Shown piece by piece: positions 49,591-59,885 of a stretch of 64,000 bases of DNA; the stretch's first letter is position 1; the number at the start of each line of letters is the position of its first letter. The stretch comes from Ruminococcaceae bacterium UBA7212 (GTDB taxonomy: Bacteria; Bacillota; Clostridia; Oscillospirales; Acutalibacteraceae). The translations under genes were made by a program, and so were the position numbers. The DNA is taken from positions 91,273 to 155,272 of the forward strand of contig DKUE01000019.1 in assembly GCA_002490525.1 (NCBI GenBank), in the 5' to 3' direction. The notes below the pieces were generated by a model, which saw only the letters and a program-made list of their open reading frames with translations, ran no database searches and was not told the origin of the DNA.

Positions 49591-50889
49591 ATGTCGAAAA
49601 AGCGTATACTTGCGTCTCCGCCCATGGGCTGGAACAGCTGGGACTGCTATGGTGCGGCGGTGAATGAGGAACAATTGCTCGGCAATGCCGAATATATGGC
49701 AAAGCATTTGAAAGCGTACGGCTGGGAATATATTGTCTGCGATATTCAGTGGTATGAGCCGCATGCCAACGGCAACGATTACAATGCGTTTACGGAGCTT
49801 TGCATGGACGAATTTTCCAGACTGATTCCTGCTGAAAACCGTTTCCCCTCATCGGCAGGCGGCATGGGTTTTCGCCCGATTGCCGATAAAATCCACGAAA
49901 TGGGTTTAAAATTCGGAATTCATATAATGCGCGGGATTCCGCGGCAGGCGGTGCACCGTAATACAAAGCTTTTGGGCACAAAGCAAACCGCGCGTGAGAT
50001 TACACAGAGCTATTCCGTTTGTCCGTGGAATACTGACATGTACGGCGTAGATCCGCAAAAAGACGGCGCACAGACGTATTATGATTCGCTGTTTTCCATG
50101 TATGCCGAATGGGGTGTGGATTTTGTGAAGGTGGACGATATTGCCAACACGGAATTTTTACCCGAGAATCCGTATTCCGCCCGTGCGGAAATTGAAATGA
50201 TTCGCAGGGCTTTGGACAAATGCGGGCGGGATATGGTATTGAGTCTTTCCCCGGGACCCGCGCCTATGGATGAAGCGCCGCATCTTTCCGCGCATGCCGA
50301 TATGTGGCGCATGACGGGTGATTTTTGGGACCGCTGGGATAAACTGTATGCCATGTTTGCCCGCTGTGAGGCTTGGTACCCATATGTCGGCAAAGGGGGA
50401 TTTCCCGACTGCGATATGCTTCCGCTCGGGCGGTTGTGCAAAAACGCACCGTGCTGCGGCGCGCAGAACCGCTATACCAATTTCACCTTGGACGAGCAAA
50501 GAACCATGCTGACCTTGTGGTCGGTTTTTCGTTCGCCCTTGATGCTCGGCGGGGAACTCCGAGAAAACGACGCGCAGACAAACGCACTTCTGCAAAATCC
50601 CGAGGTGCTTTCTGTCAATCAGCACGGCAATGTTCCGCACCCTGTGGCAGTTTCCGATTCGGATATCTGCCTGTGGACCTCGCAGGGGGAAAACGGCGAA
50701 ATCTTTTTTGCAGTTTTTAATCTTTCCGAGGAAACGCGTACAGTTATTCTGCAAACCGAAGTTGCGGGTTTACAGGCAAGCACCTGTATCCGCGATTTAT
50801 GGGCGCGGGCAGATATGCAAAAAAATACAAAAGAGTTTCGGTGCACTCTGCGTCCGCATGCATCGGCGCTGTATCAGTTAAAGAAGTAA
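49591..50889 (+). CDS. GH27 alpha-galactosidase
   Basis: The 432-residue protein matches glycoside hydrolase family 27: PPMGWNSWDCYG at the start, CPWNTDMYGVD, DFVKVDDI with the likely nucleophile D182, and WRMTGDFWDRW with the acid/base D244. It removes alpha-linked galactose (or, in some members, N-acetylgalactosamine). The usual K-Y-D is K-V-D here. There is no signal peptide, so it acts in the cytoplasm on imported oligosaccharides. It is followed by addB after 12 bp, with one promoter for all three genes, an unusual pairing. Confidence 0.92.
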   Translation: MSKKRILASPPMGWNSWDCYGAAVNEEQLLGNAEYMAKHLKAYGWEYIVCDIQWYEPHANGNDYNAFTELCMDEFSRLIPAENRFPSSAGGMGFRPIADKIHEMGLKFGIHIMRGIPRQAVHRNTKLLGTKQTAREITQSYSVCPWNTDMYGVDPQKDGAQTYYDSLFSMYAEWGVDFVKVDDIANTEFLPENPYSARAEIEMIRRALDKCGRDMVLSLSPGPAPMDEAPHLSAHADMWRMTGDFWDRWDKLYAMFARCEAWYPYVGKGGFPDCDMLPLGRLCKNAPCCGAQNRYTNFTLDEQRTMLTLWSVFRSPLMLGGELRENDAQTNALLQNPEVLSVNQHGNVPHPVAVSDSDICLWTSQGENGEIFFAVFNLSEETRTVILQTEVAGLQASTCIRDLWARADMQKNTKEFRCTLRPHASALYQLKK

Positions 50890-50901
50890 GGAGCGAAAAG
50901 T

Positions 50902-53900
50902 ATGCTTCGTTTTATTCTCGGCAGAAACGGAAGCGGAAAAACCGAATATGTGCGGCAAATGCTGTCCGAACGCCTGCAAGCGGGGGAAACGGGGCTGATT
51001 TTGGTTGTGCCCGAGCAGTTTTCTTATGAGACGGAGCGCGAAATGTTAAAACTCGTCGGCGCGAAAAATATGCTGCATTTAGAGATTTTAAGCTTTACAA
51101 GGCTGGCACATATTGTGCTGATGCAGGCGGGCAGGCTGTCCCGTCCGCAAATTACCGACGGTATGCGTGCTGTGCTGATGAGTCTTTCTTTGGAAGCGCT
51201 GGAAGATAAAATTGAGATTTATAAAAAATATAAAAACCGTACCGCACTGCTCGGCAGCTTGGTTACTTTCTCCACGGAGCTAAAGCAGTGTGCCGTATTG
51301 CCCGAAGCACTGCATGCGGCGGGTGCGGCACTGCAAAAAGGTGTCCTCAAAGAAAAACTGACGGAACTGTCTTTGATTACGCAAATGTATAACGCCGCGG
51401 TTTCCGTGCGCTTTTCGGACGATACCGACCTTTTGACACTGCTCGCAAAGGAAATTTACGATTCCGATTATTTTGAAGGAAAAATCGTGGTATTTGATAC
51501 TTTCGCGGGCTTCACAAAGCAGGAGCGTAACGTCATTGAAGCGCTGTTGCCGCGCTGTCGGGATGTTTATGTCACCTTGTGCACCGAACTCGAAAGGAAG
51601 GCGCGCAACGCCTGTGTGTTTGAGAATATTGATGATGAATATGCGAAACTGAAAACGGTTGCGGCAAGGGTAAATGTGCCCATTGCAAAGCCCGTTGTTC
51701 TGCACGCACCGAAAGGACAAAAGCCCGAGGCGCTTACTTTTTTAGAGGAAAATCTGTACAACTGCCGTAAACCGCAGTTTTCGGGGGCGCAGAACGAAAT
51801 TGCGCTGACAAGTGCCTCGAACCGTACAGAGGAATGTGACTTGACTGCCCGCGCCATTCGCAGATTACTGCGTACCGAAGGGTATCGCGCATCTGAAATT
51901 GCGGTACTGCAGCGGCGAAAAAACACCTATGACAGTGCACTTGCCGCGGCGTTCCGAAAATATGAAATCCCGTTTTTTGAGGATAAGCGCCGTCCCGTTG
52001 CCGTACAGCCTCTTATGCTGTTTATGTCCTCGCTTTTGGATATCTTGGCGGACGGCGTAACCACAGAGTCCCTGTTGCGCTGTTTGAAAACAGGATTATT
52101 CGGCTTCAGCGATGAGGAAACCGCTGAACTGGAAAATTATGTAACGGTTTGGGGAATAGACCGTGCCGCATGGCGAACGGATTTTCGGGAAAATCCCGAT
52201 GGCTTCGGCAAGGCCATGCAAACGCGCAGTGTACAGAAGCTGGAAATGTTAAATACTCTGCGCCGCCGTGCCGTGGAACCGATTCTCACCCTGCGAAAAG
52301 CCTTCGCAGAGCAGAACGGTACAAAAAAATCAGAGCTGTTATATGCATTTTTGCGGCAAAACGGTGTGGATGCGGCACTGCGTACGCTCGCAGAGGATTT
52401 GTTATCGGCGGGGCATTCGGATGCCGCCGCACAGCAGGATGCCGTCTGGACGTCTTTGATGAGTATTTTGGATGACCTTTCCGGTGCAATTGCGGAACGT
52501 ACGGTTTCCGCCGCACGGTATCGGGAGCTGTTTTCTGTTTTGTTGGAAAATACAGAGCTTGGGCAGATTCCCGAGGGGTTGGATACCGTTTGCTTCGGTA
52601 CCGCCGACCGTGTGCGTATTGCTCCGCCGCGCGCCGTGTTTTTGCTCGGTATGAATGATGGCGTATTTCCCGAAAACCCGCCGACGGACGGTGTATTAAA
52701 CGATACCGACCGAAAAATGCTGTGTACACTGGGCGTGGAGCTGACAGAGACTGCAGAGGTCAAAGCGGTTGACGAACGGTTTTTTGTCTATTACGCGCTG
52801 ACGCTAGCGCGAGAGCGAGTTTCTGTTTCCTGGTCCATGTCCGATTACAAAGGCGGTGCTATGGAACCGTCTTCCGCAATATCGGAATTGCGTGGAATGT
52901 TTCCCGATATTGCGGTGACCGATTCCAATATGCTGACTGCGGCTTCCCGTGTGGAAAGCGCAGATTCCGCGTTTGAAGCTCTTGCGGCGGTTTACGGGGA
53001 AAATACGTCTTTCCGCGAAACGTTGAAGACGTATTTTTCCGAAAAAGAAATATACCGTGCGCGTCTTGCCGCGCTGGAGCATGCCGTAAACGGCGGCGAA
53101 ACAGCATTTCAAAATCCCGAAATTGCGGAGCGGCTTTTCGGCAAAGATATTTTGCTGTCCGCCTCTAAAGCGGAGAGCTATTATAAATGCCCGTTTTCTT
53201 ATTTCTGCAAATTCGGTTTGCATTTGAATCCGCTGAAAAAGGCGGAACTGGATGTTGCGCAAAGCGGAACGGTTATTCACTACTGCTTAGAAATTCTCCT
53301 GTCTGAACATGACCGTGATACGCTTGCGCAGATGTCTGACAGTACTTTGCATGCAAAAATTGCGGAGATTACGGCACGCTATACAGAAGAGAAAATGGGG
53401 GGGACAGAAGGCAAGACCGCACGGCTTTCTTATCTTCTGGATCGTTTACAGGTATCTGTATTTGATGTGGTCAAGCGCCTGATTGCGGAATTCTCCGTCA
53501 GCGCATTTGTGCCTGCCGCATTCGAACTGTCCGTTGCACCGGACGGTGAAATCGCGCCCTACCGTTTGCCTTTGCCTGACGGCGGCAGTGTGCGGATTAT
53601 CGGCTCTGTGGACCGCGTGGATACGATGCAAAAGGACGGAAAAACATATTTGCGCGTAGTAGATTATAAATCGGGAGGTAAGACCTTCAATCTTTCCGAA
53701 GTGTTTTCGGGACTCAATATGCAAATGCTTATCTATTTATATGCGATTTGTGCAAACGGAGCAGAACGGTTCGGTAAAATTGTGCCTGCGGGTGTACTGT
53801 ATTTACCGGCAAAATCCATTGAAGATAAGCTTCCGCGCAATGCGAACGCGCAGGACATATTGGAGGCGAAACTGCGCAACAGCCGTATGCAAGGTGTGGT

Positions 53901-54258
53901 GCTTGCAGATACCGATGCAATTCTCGGTATGGATTCCGCTGTGTCCGGAAATTTTGTACCGGTAACGGCGGGAAAAAGCGGTGCGTTTACAGGCAAGCTT
54001 TTAACGGCACAGGAGTTTTCTGCCTTGAAAGAGCGGGTGGACGGAAATCTTATCCGTTTGGGCATGCTTTTGCACGAGGGTGAAATTCCTGTTCTGCCTG
54101 CTGTCAGCGGGGATAAAAATATGGCTTGCACCTACTGTGATTATGCCGCTGTATGCGGATATGAAAACGGTGATGCCACGCGCCAAATCATGAATTTAGG
54201 TCGGTTCGATGCGGTGAAAAAGCAGTTGTCGGCAAAGAAAGGGGAGGAAGGCGAATGA
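50902..54258 (+). CDS. addB: AddB helicase-nuclease subunit
   Basis: The 1118-residue protein is the B subunit of the AddAB helicase-nuclease, which resects double-strand breaks for RecA. A P-loop GRNGSGKT lies at 6-13. The C-terminal nuclease domain has VVDYKSGGK and an iron-sulfur ligand set: C763 (KCPFSYFC), C1076-x2-C1079-x5-C1085 (CTYCDYAAVC), as in Bacillus AddB. The Chi-recognition part in the middle cannot be judged. AAGGAG precedes the ATG. The last bases overlap the addA start (ATGA). Confidence 0.95.
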   Translation: MLRFILGRNGSGKTEYVRQMLSERLQAGETGLILVVPEQFSYETEREMLKLVGAKNMLHLEILSFTRLAHIVLMQAGRLSRPQITDGMRAVLMSLSLEALEDKIEIYKKYKNRTALLGSLVTFSTELKQCAVLPEALHAAGAALQKGVLKEKLTELSLITQMYNAAVSVRFSDDTDLLTLLAKEIYDSDYFEGKIVVFDTFAGFTKQERNVIEALLPRCRDVYVTLCTELERKARNACVFENIDDEYAKLKTVAARVNVPIAKPVVLHAPKGQKPEALTFLEENLYNCRKPQFSGAQNEIALTSASNRTEECDLTARAIRRLLRTEGYRASEIAVLQRRKNTYDSALAAAFRKYEIPFFEDKRRPVAVQPLMLFMSSLLDILADGVTTESLLRCLKTGLFGFSDEETAELENYVTVWGIDRAAWRTDFRENPDGFGKAMQTRSVQKLEMLNTLRRRAVEPILTLRKAFAEQNGTKKSELLYAFLRQNGVDAALRTLAEDLLSAGHSDAAAQQDAVWTSLMSILDDLSGAIAERTVSAARYRELFSVLLENTELGQIPEGLDTVCFGTADRVRIAPPRAVFLLGMNDGVFPENPPTDGVLNDTDRKMLCTLGVELTETAEVKAVDERFFVYYALTLARERVSVSWSMSDYKGGAMEPSSAISELRGMFPDIAVTDSNMLTAASRVESADSAFEALAAVYGENTSFRETLKTYFSEKEIYRARLAALEHAVNGGETAFQNPEIAERLFGKDILLSASKAESYYKCPFSYFCKFGLHLNPLKKAELDVAQSGTVIHYCLEILLSEHDRDTLAQMSDSTLHAKIAEITARYTEEKMGGTEGKTARLSYLLDRLQVSVFDVVKRLIAEFSVSAFVPAAFELSVAPDGEIAPYRLPLPDGGSVRIIGSVDRVDTMQKDGKTYLRVVDYKSGGKTFNLSEVFSGLNMQMLIYLYAICANGAERFGKIVPAGVLYLPAKSIEDKLPRNANAQDILEAKLRNSRMQGVVLADTDAILGMDSAVSGNFVPVTAGKSGAFTGKLLTAQEFSALKERVDGNLIRLGMLLHEGEIPVLPAVSGDKNMACTYCDYAAVCGYENGDATRQIMNLGRFDAVKKQLSAKKGEEGE

Positions 54259-57200
54259 GTGAACGGATTTGGACACCCGAACAGCAGCAAGCGATTGAAG
54301 CACGCGGGGGTGCTGTATTGGTTTCCGCCGCGGCGGGCTCTGGCAAGACTGCCGTACTGGTCGAACGCGTGATTCGTCTGGTGTGCGATGCGGAACATCC
54401 CGTTACCTTGGATAAACTGCTGATTGTGACTTTTACAAAAGCGGCGGCGGCGGAAATGCGGGAACGCATCGGCGCGGCTTTGGGTAAGCGTTTGGCGGAA
54501 GACCCTGAAAATGCATATCTTTTGCGGCAGCAAATGATTCTGCCCTCGGCGCAGATTTGTACAATGGACAGCTTTTGCAATACGCTGGTCAAGCAGTATT
54601 TTCATGAATTGGATATTGCACCGGATTTTCGTCTTGCGGATGACAGCGAACGCCGTGCACTGGAGGAGGAAGTGCTTACCGTTTGTGTGGAAGCTCTTTA
54701 CACACAGCGCGGCGAGGCTTTTTCGCGTCTTTCGGATTTGTTTGTACTGGGTTCTTCCGATCGTACGCTGAAGGATACGGTTTTAGAGTTGTACCGTTAT
54801 GCACAGGCATATCCTTTCCCCGAACGCTGGATTGCGGAAATTACACCGATGTATTCGCCGGACACGGCGGTCTCACAAACCGTTTTCGGAAAAAAAATAT
54901 TAGAGACAGCCGAAGTGCGTGTACAGGAAAATGTACATGTCTTGCAAAAGGCGTTAAGCATGCTCGGCGATGAACCTCCCTTACTGGCGGCATATGAACC
55001 GGCGATTGTTTCCGATATCGCTTACAACGAGGCAATGCTGTCCGATGTTCGGGCGGGCAGGTGGGATGAAGCCATTGTCTGTGCCGAAGGTTATACACCT
55101 GCACGGCTGAAGGCGGCTCCGCGGGAATACAGCGAGAGTGAGATAAAAGCCGGCGTTACGGCAATGCGGAATAACGCGAAAAAAACTTTACAGGGGCTTG
55201 CTGCGCTTTTTCCTGCAACAGAGGCGCAGTACCGTGCCGATATGCAGTATTTACAGCCCGTGGTTGAACTGCTTTGCAATACGGTTTTGGATTTTTCAGC
55301 GCGTTTGCTGGAAGAGAAAAAGATACAGAATCTGTACGACTTCAATGATATTGCGCATTTGGCGCTGCGTTTATTGGTTGCCTGCGATGCTGACGGCAAT
55401 GTGCACAGAACGGCGATTGCGGAGGAACTGCGTACGCGGTATGACGAAATTTTGCTGGACGAGTATCAGGATACCAACGAAGCGCAAGACATGTTGTTTT
55501 CCGCAATTTCCGATGATGAAAATAATCTGTTTACGGTCGGTGATGTAAAGCAGAGTATTTACGGATTTCGCTTGGCAATGCCGGAAATTTTTCTGCGCCG
55601 CCGCGCGGCTTATCATGCATATGACGGTGTGCATTTTCCAGCGCGGATCACCTTAGACCGCAACTTCCGTTCCCGAAAAAACGTAGCGGACGGTATCAAC
55701 TGTATTTTCGGTCAATTGATGACGCCGCAGTTCGGCGGGGTGGATTACTGTGCGACGGAGTGTTTGAACCCTGCCGCACCGTTTGATTCGGCAGAGGATC
55801 CGGCAGTGGAATTGCATCTGCTCCCCTCTGACAGTGTGGAAGGCGCCCGCGCGTTTGAGTGCCGCCATATTGCCGAGATAATTCGGCAGACCATGGATTC
55901 TAAAATGTTGATTACGGCGAAAAACGGTGAAAAACGTCCCGTTCGGTACGGTGATTTTTGTATTCTGATGCGTTCTTCTGCGGGCGGCGAAATGTACAGA
56001 ACCGCGCTGGAGTCAGTCGGCATCCCTGCGTTTTATCAGAAAAAAGGCGGATTTTTCGCTATGCGCGAAATCGCGACGATGACCTCTTTGCTTGAAATTC
56101 TGAATAACCCGCTCATGGATGTGCCGCTCTGCGCATGTCTGCTCTCGCCGATTTGGGGCTTCACTCCCGATGAATTGGCTGAAATTCAAATGGGTTCGCG
56201 TGAAGAAACGCTGTTTCGCAAATTGCGTGCATGCGATACTGAAAAATGCCGCACGTTTTTGATGGATTACAAGGACCTCCGCCGTTTAAGCACCATACAG
56301 ACGCCCGCTGAGCTTTTGCGGACGGTTTACGAAAAAACCGCCTACCTGTCTATAGTCGGTTCCATGTCCGGCGGTGAAAACCGAAAGCTGAATTTGCTGC
56401 TTTTGCAAAACCTTGCCGAGGAATATACGGAGAACGGTAAAAACAGTCTATCGGGCTTTCTGCGTTATCTCTCCAAACTGCGTGAAAATGCGTCCAATGT
56501 TGAAACGGCATCCGGTGTGTCGGAATATGCCGATGTGGTGCGGATTATGACGGTTCACAAAAGCAAGGGACTGGAATTTCCGATTGTAATTCTCGCAAAA
56601 TGCGGTGTATCCTTTAACCACCGCGACCAAATGAAAAAACTATTGATTCACCCGGAAATGAAACTCGGGCTGCGCATTTTTGACCGCGAAAACCGACGCA
56701 CGTTTGATTCCGTGCCGTATGTTGCGGCGAAGCTTGCTATCGGCGAAGCCGCGCAGGCAGAGGAGCTTCGTGTACTGTATGTAGCTTTGACGCGTGCGAA
56801 AGAAAAACTAATTTTAGTCGGCGGCGGCAATGCACAGCGAAAAACAGAATCCATTGTGCAGAGCGCCGCACAGGCAATGCTGGGGGAAAACGGCGTGTCA
56901 CCTATGTTTGTGCGCAAGGCGCAAAGCTGTTTGGACTGGATTGTTGCGGCGTGTATGCATCATCCGCAGGCGGAAGCGCTTCGGGAACTGTCGGGCGTCG
57001 GCTTCCGGCAGTCCTGTGTGGGCGGATTTGATTTAAAGGTGGTGTTGCCGAACGGGGTGCCGACGGAACAACAGAAATCTGAAGAAACGGTCAAGGTATT
57101 GCCAGATGCACAGCTGTTGCATGAAATAGAAACGCGGGTAAACTACCGATATGACCGACTGCCGCTGTCTGCCTGTCCGTCTAAGGTTTCTGCCTCTGCG

Positions 57201-57794
57201 CTGAACAGTGCGGATACCGCATTGGAATTTTTTGCCGCGGCACGTCCCGCCTTTTTGGGCAGGGGCGGATTAACGCCTGCCATGCGTGGTACCTTGACAC
57301 ACCGCTTTGCGGAGGTTTGCGATTTCTGTCTTGCTGCAGAGAACTTGGAAAAAGAAATAAAACGTCTTGCTGAGGCAAAGTATTTTACTGCGGAAGAATG
57401 TGAAGCACTGGACCGTGCAATGTTGACTGCATTTTTAAATTCGGCACTGTTTAAACGGATGCAGCGTGCTGACGCGCTGTATCGAGAACAGAAATTTACG
57501 GTGTTTTTTCCGGCAAACCTTGTGCAAAAAGACTTGGATGCCCGTTTCGAAAATGAAAAAATTATGGTGCAGGGCGTTATCGACTGCGCATTTTTTGAAA
57601 ACGGTAAATTAACCGTTGTAGATTATAAGACAGACCGAGTCCGAACGGCAGACGAGCTTTCTGCCCGTTATATAAACCAGCTTTCTGTATACAAACGAGC
57701 AGCTGAGGAGATTTTCGGCGTACCTGTCTGCGAAACGCTTTTGTACTCATTTTGTTTGCAAAAAGAGGTTTCAGTAAATATTTCAGCGTTTTGA
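54255..57794 (+). CDS. addA: AddA helicase-nuclease subunit
   Basis: The 1179-residue protein is the A subunit: a UvrD-type helicase with Walker A SAAAGSGKT (about 24-32), LLDEYQDTNEAQ, VGDVKQSIYGFR, VRIMTVHKSKGLEFP and VALTRAKEKL, followed by a C-terminal nuclease domain with VVDYKTDRV. It drives unwinding and cuts both strands together with AddB. GGGGAGGAAGG lies just ahead of the ATG, inside the end of addB. The length is close to that of other Firmicutes AddA proteins. Confidence 0.96.
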   Translation: MSERIWTPEQQQAIEARGGAVLVSAAAGSGKTAVLVERVIRLVCDAEHPVTLDKLLIVTFTKAAAAEMRERIGAALGKRLAEDPENAYLLRQQMILPSAQICTMDSFCNTLVKQYFHELDIAPDFRLADDSERRALEEEVLTVCVEALYTQRGEAFSRLSDLFVLGSSDRTLKDTVLELYRYAQAYPFPERWIAEITPMYSPDTAVSQTVFGKKILETAEVRVQENVHVLQKALSMLGDEPPLLAAYEPAIVSDIAYNEAMLSDVRAGRWDEAIVCAEGYTPARLKAAPREYSESEIKAGVTAMRNNAKKTLQGLAALFPATEAQYRADMQYLQPVVELLCNTVLDFSARLLEEKKIQNLYDFNDIAHLALRLLVACDADGNVHRTAIAEELRTRYDEILLDEYQDTNEAQDMLFSAISDDENNLFTVGDVKQSIYGFRLAMPEIFLRRRAAYHAYDGVHFPARITLDRNFRSRKNVADGINCIFGQLMTPQFGGVDYCATECLNPAAPFDSAEDPAVELHLLPSDSVEGARAFECRHIAEIIRQTMDSKMLITAKNGEKRPVRYGDFCILMRSSAGGEMYRTALESVGIPAFYQKKGGFFAMREIATMTSLLEILNNPLMDVPLCACLLSPIWGFTPDELAEIQMGSREETLFRKLRACDTEKCRTFLMDYKDLRRLSTIQTPAELLRTVYEKTAYLSIVGSMSGGENRKLNLLLLQNLAEEYTENGKNSLSGFLRYLSKLRENASNVETASGVSEYADVVRIMTVHKSKGLEFPIVILAKCGVSFNHRDQMKKLLIHPEMKLGLRIFDRENRRTFDSVPYVAAKLAIGEAAQAEELRVLYVALTRAKEKLILVGGGNAQRKTESIVQSAAQAMLGENGVSPMFVRKAQSCLDWIVAACMHHPQAEALRELSGVGFRQSCVGGFDLKVVLPNGVPTEQQKSEETVKVLPDAQLLHEIETRVNYRYDRLPLSACPSKVSASALNSADTALEFFAAARPAFLGRGGLTPAMRGTLTHRFAEVCDFCLAAENLEKEIKRLAEAKYFTAEECEALDRAMLTAFLNSALFKRMQRADALYREQKFTVFFPANLVQKDLDARFENEKIMVQGVIDCAFFENGKLTVVDYKTDRVRTADELSARYINQLSVYKRAAEEIFGVPVCETLLYSFCLQKEVSVNISAF

Positions 57795-57803
57795 AAAAAA
57801 GAC

Positions 57804-57832
57804 TTGCTTTTTTGTCGCTGATGTGATAAAAT
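57804..57832 (+). promoter_or_regulatory. Promoter of rpmE
   Basis: TTGCTT (57804-57809), 17 bp, TAAAAT (57827-57832). It starts 10 bp after the addA stop. Confidence 0.85.
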
Positions 57833-57875
57833 CCGTAGTGCTGTTATATAAGGATTCCGAAAGAGGTGAGTGACA

Positions 57876-58082
57876 ATGAAAGAGGGACTTCATCCCGATT
57901 ACAAAACCACGACCGTGAAATGCGCTTGCGGCGCTGAATTTGAAACACGTTCCACCAAGGAAAATCTTCGTGTGGATATATGCTCCAACTGCCATCCGTT
58001 CTTTACCGGCAAGCAGAAATTGGTGGATACCGGCGGGCGTGTGGATCGCTTCAACAAGAGATTCAACATCAACGCAAAATAA
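57876..58082 (+). CDS. rpmE: 50S ribosomal protein L31 (zinc form)
   Basis: The 68-residue protein is L31 of the zinc-binding (C+) type: KCACGAEFETRS with two cysteines and ICSNCHPFFTGKQK with two more. The start HPDYKTTTVKC and the end GRVDRFNKRF match Firmicutes RpmE. The ATG at 57876 has AAAGAGGTG upstream; the in-frame GTG two codons earlier is unlikely. It is a single gene with its own promoter and a strong terminator. Confidence 0.97.
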   Translation: MKEGLHPDYKTTTVKCACGAEFETRSTKENLRVDICSNCHPFFTGKQKLVDTGGRVDRFNKRFNINAK

Positions 58083-58094
58083 TTGCAAAGCGAA

Positions 58095-58119
58095 AAGCGG
58101 TGCGTTGCACCGCTTTTTT
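58095..58119 (+). terminator. Terminator after rpmE
   Basis: AAGCGGTGC (58095-58103), loop GTT, GCACCGCTT (58107-58115), then T residues to 58119. Confidence 0.92.
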
Positions 58120-58149
58120 GTTAAATCAGTAACCGGAAAGGCAAAGCGT

Positions 58150-58779
58150 ATGTCTGCCGTATTTGAATATAAAACCGTAAAACAAAGTGCATTTGATGAA
58201 TTTACCGAAAAGCGTTCCCGCTTTATCGGTTATGTTTGCCCTGTCAAAACGCAGGCGGAAGCTTCGGCGTTTATTGCGGAAATTCAAAAAAAGCATTGGG
58301 ATGCCAAGCACAATGTGTATGCGTATATTCTGCGCGAGGGCGGCATCAAGCGGTACAGTGACGACGGCGAGCCGCAGGGTACGGCAGGCGTGCCGGTTTT
58401 GGATGTTCTAGAAAAATCGGGCGTTTGTGATACGGCAGTGGTGGTCACACGCTACTTCGGCGGGATTCTGTTGGGCGGCGGGGGGCTTGTACGCGCCTAT
58501 TCCCATGCCGCACATCTGGCGCTGGATGCGGGTAAAATCATGACTATGGGGCTTTGTGCCGTTTTGGAAATCCGAACGGATTATGCGTTCCATGCAAAGC
58601 TTTCCGCTTATATGGAAGGCACGGATGCAATCCTGTTAAATACGGAATTTTCCGACTGTGTTACGATGACGGTCAGCATTGCAGCAGAAAAATCCGACAT
58701 GTTTTGTGATACTATCTTTGATTTTTCGGGCGGAAAAGTAAGACCTGATAAAATCTGCGAAAAATTTGCCGAAAAATAA
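58150..58779 (+). CDS. yigZ: YigZ/IMPACT-family protein
   Basis: The 209-residue protein has the UPF0029/IMPACT block: KRSRFIGYVCPVKTQAEA, HWDAKHNVYAYIL, YSDDGEPQGTAGVPVLD and VVVTRYFGGILLGGGGLVRAYS, followed by a C-terminal ferredoxin-like part. The family is linked to translation or stress control in eukaryotes; the bacterial role is unknown. I start it at the ATG at 58150 with GGAAAGG upstream. The open frame before it overlaps rpmE and is not used. Confidence 0.92.
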   Translation: MSAVFEYKTVKQSAFDEFTEKRSRFIGYVCPVKTQAEASAFIAEIQKKHWDAKHNVYAYILREGGIKRYSDDGEPQGTAGVPVLDVLEKSGVCDTAVVVTRYFGGILLGGGGLVRAYSHAAHLALDAGKIMTMGLCAVLEIRTDYAFHAKLSAYMEGTDAILLNTEFSDCVTMTVSIAAEKSDMFCDTIFDFSGGKVRPDKICEKFAEK

Positions 58780-58825
58780 AGGGAAAATAAAATTTTATGC
58801 GTATATTTAAACAGGCGGTGAAAAA

Positions 58826-59830
58826 ATGGACGGAGCCATTCGTGAAACTACAATGCGTATAGAGAAAGAGACCCTGTCATCGTATGCCTGCTGTTCTGCG
58901 GATTCTCGCGGGCGGGCGCGCGCAGAAGAGGCTTGTCCGATTCGCACGCCGTTTCAGCGTGACCGCGACCGCATTTTGCATTGCAATGCGTTTCGGCGTC
59001 TGAAGCATAAAACGCAGGTGTTTTTATCTCCCGAGGGCGACCATTACCGCACGCGTTTGACGCATACTTTAGAGGTGTCGCAGATTGCACGAACTATTGC
59101 ACGCGCTTTGCGCCTGAATGAGGATTTAACCGAAGCGATTGCTTTGGGGCACGACCTCGGGCATACGCCGTTCGGCCATGCGGGTGAACGGGCGCTGAAC
59201 GAAGTGTTTGAAGGCGGATTCCGCCATTACGAGCAAAGCCTGCGTGTGGTGGACAAGCTGGAAAAAAACGGCAAAGGGTTAAACCTTACATATGAAGTGC
59301 GCGACGGCATTCTCTGTCACACAACGGGCAAGGAAGCTGATATCTTAGAGGGGCGCATTGTGAAGCTGGCGGACAAAATCGCTTACCTAAATCATGATAT
59401 TGACGATGCGATTCGTGCGGGCGTGATGACGGAATCGGACATTCCCTTAGATGTTCGGGAAACTTTGGGCAATTCCAAATCCAAGCGCATCAATACCTTG
59501 GTGCTTTCTGCAATTGAAAACAGCGGCGCGGATATTGCTCTTGCGCTGGATGTCGGGCAGGCGTTTTCCCAGCTGAATAAATTTATGTTTAAGAGTGTGT
59601 ATACCAATCCCGTTTGTAAGGGGGAAGAAACGAAAGCGGAATCTCTCATCAAAAGTTTGTATTTTTATTATGCTGAGCATCCGAACGAGTTGCCGTCCTC
59701 TTTTTGGCAGACCTCGATTTCAGAGGGTGCCGCGCGCGCGGCGTGCGATTACGTTGCCAGTATGTCCGACAGCTATGTGCTGAATGTATACCGCCAAATA
59801 TTTATTCCGAAAGCGTGGCTCGAAACTTAA
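58826..59830 (+). CDS. dgt: Deoxyguanosinetriphosphate triphosphohydrolase-like protein
   Basis: The 334-residue protein is an HD-domain dNTPase: FRRLKHKTQVFLSPEGDHYRTRLTHTLEVSQIARTIAR and LGHDLGHTPFGHAGERAL supply the metal-binding H..HD..D set. It hydrolyses dNTPs (or acts on another nucleotide) and is often found before dnaG and rpoD in Clostridia, as here. AGGCGGTG precedes the ATG; another in-frame ATG at 58853 is possible. The preference for dGTP is inferred from the family. Confidence 0.92.
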   Translation: MDGAIRETTMRIEKETLSSYACCSADSRGRARAEEACPIRTPFQRDRDRILHCNAFRRLKHKTQVFLSPEGDHYRTRLTHTLEVSQIARTIARALRLNEDLTEAIALGHDLGHTPFGHAGERALNEVFEGGFRHYEQSLRVVDKLEKNGKGLNLTYEVRDGILCHTTGKEADILEGRIVKLADKIAYLNHDIDDAIRAGVMTESDIPLDVRETLGNSKSKRINTLVLSAIENSGADIALALDVGQAFSQLNKFMFKSVYTNPVCKGEETKAESLIKSLYFYYAEHPNELPSSFWQTSISEGAARAACDYVASMSDSYVLNVYRQIFIPKAWLET

Positions 59831-59885
59831 TTGCGGTAGCTTGCGCCTGACCGAAACTGTCGTGCAGAAAACGAGGTGATACACA

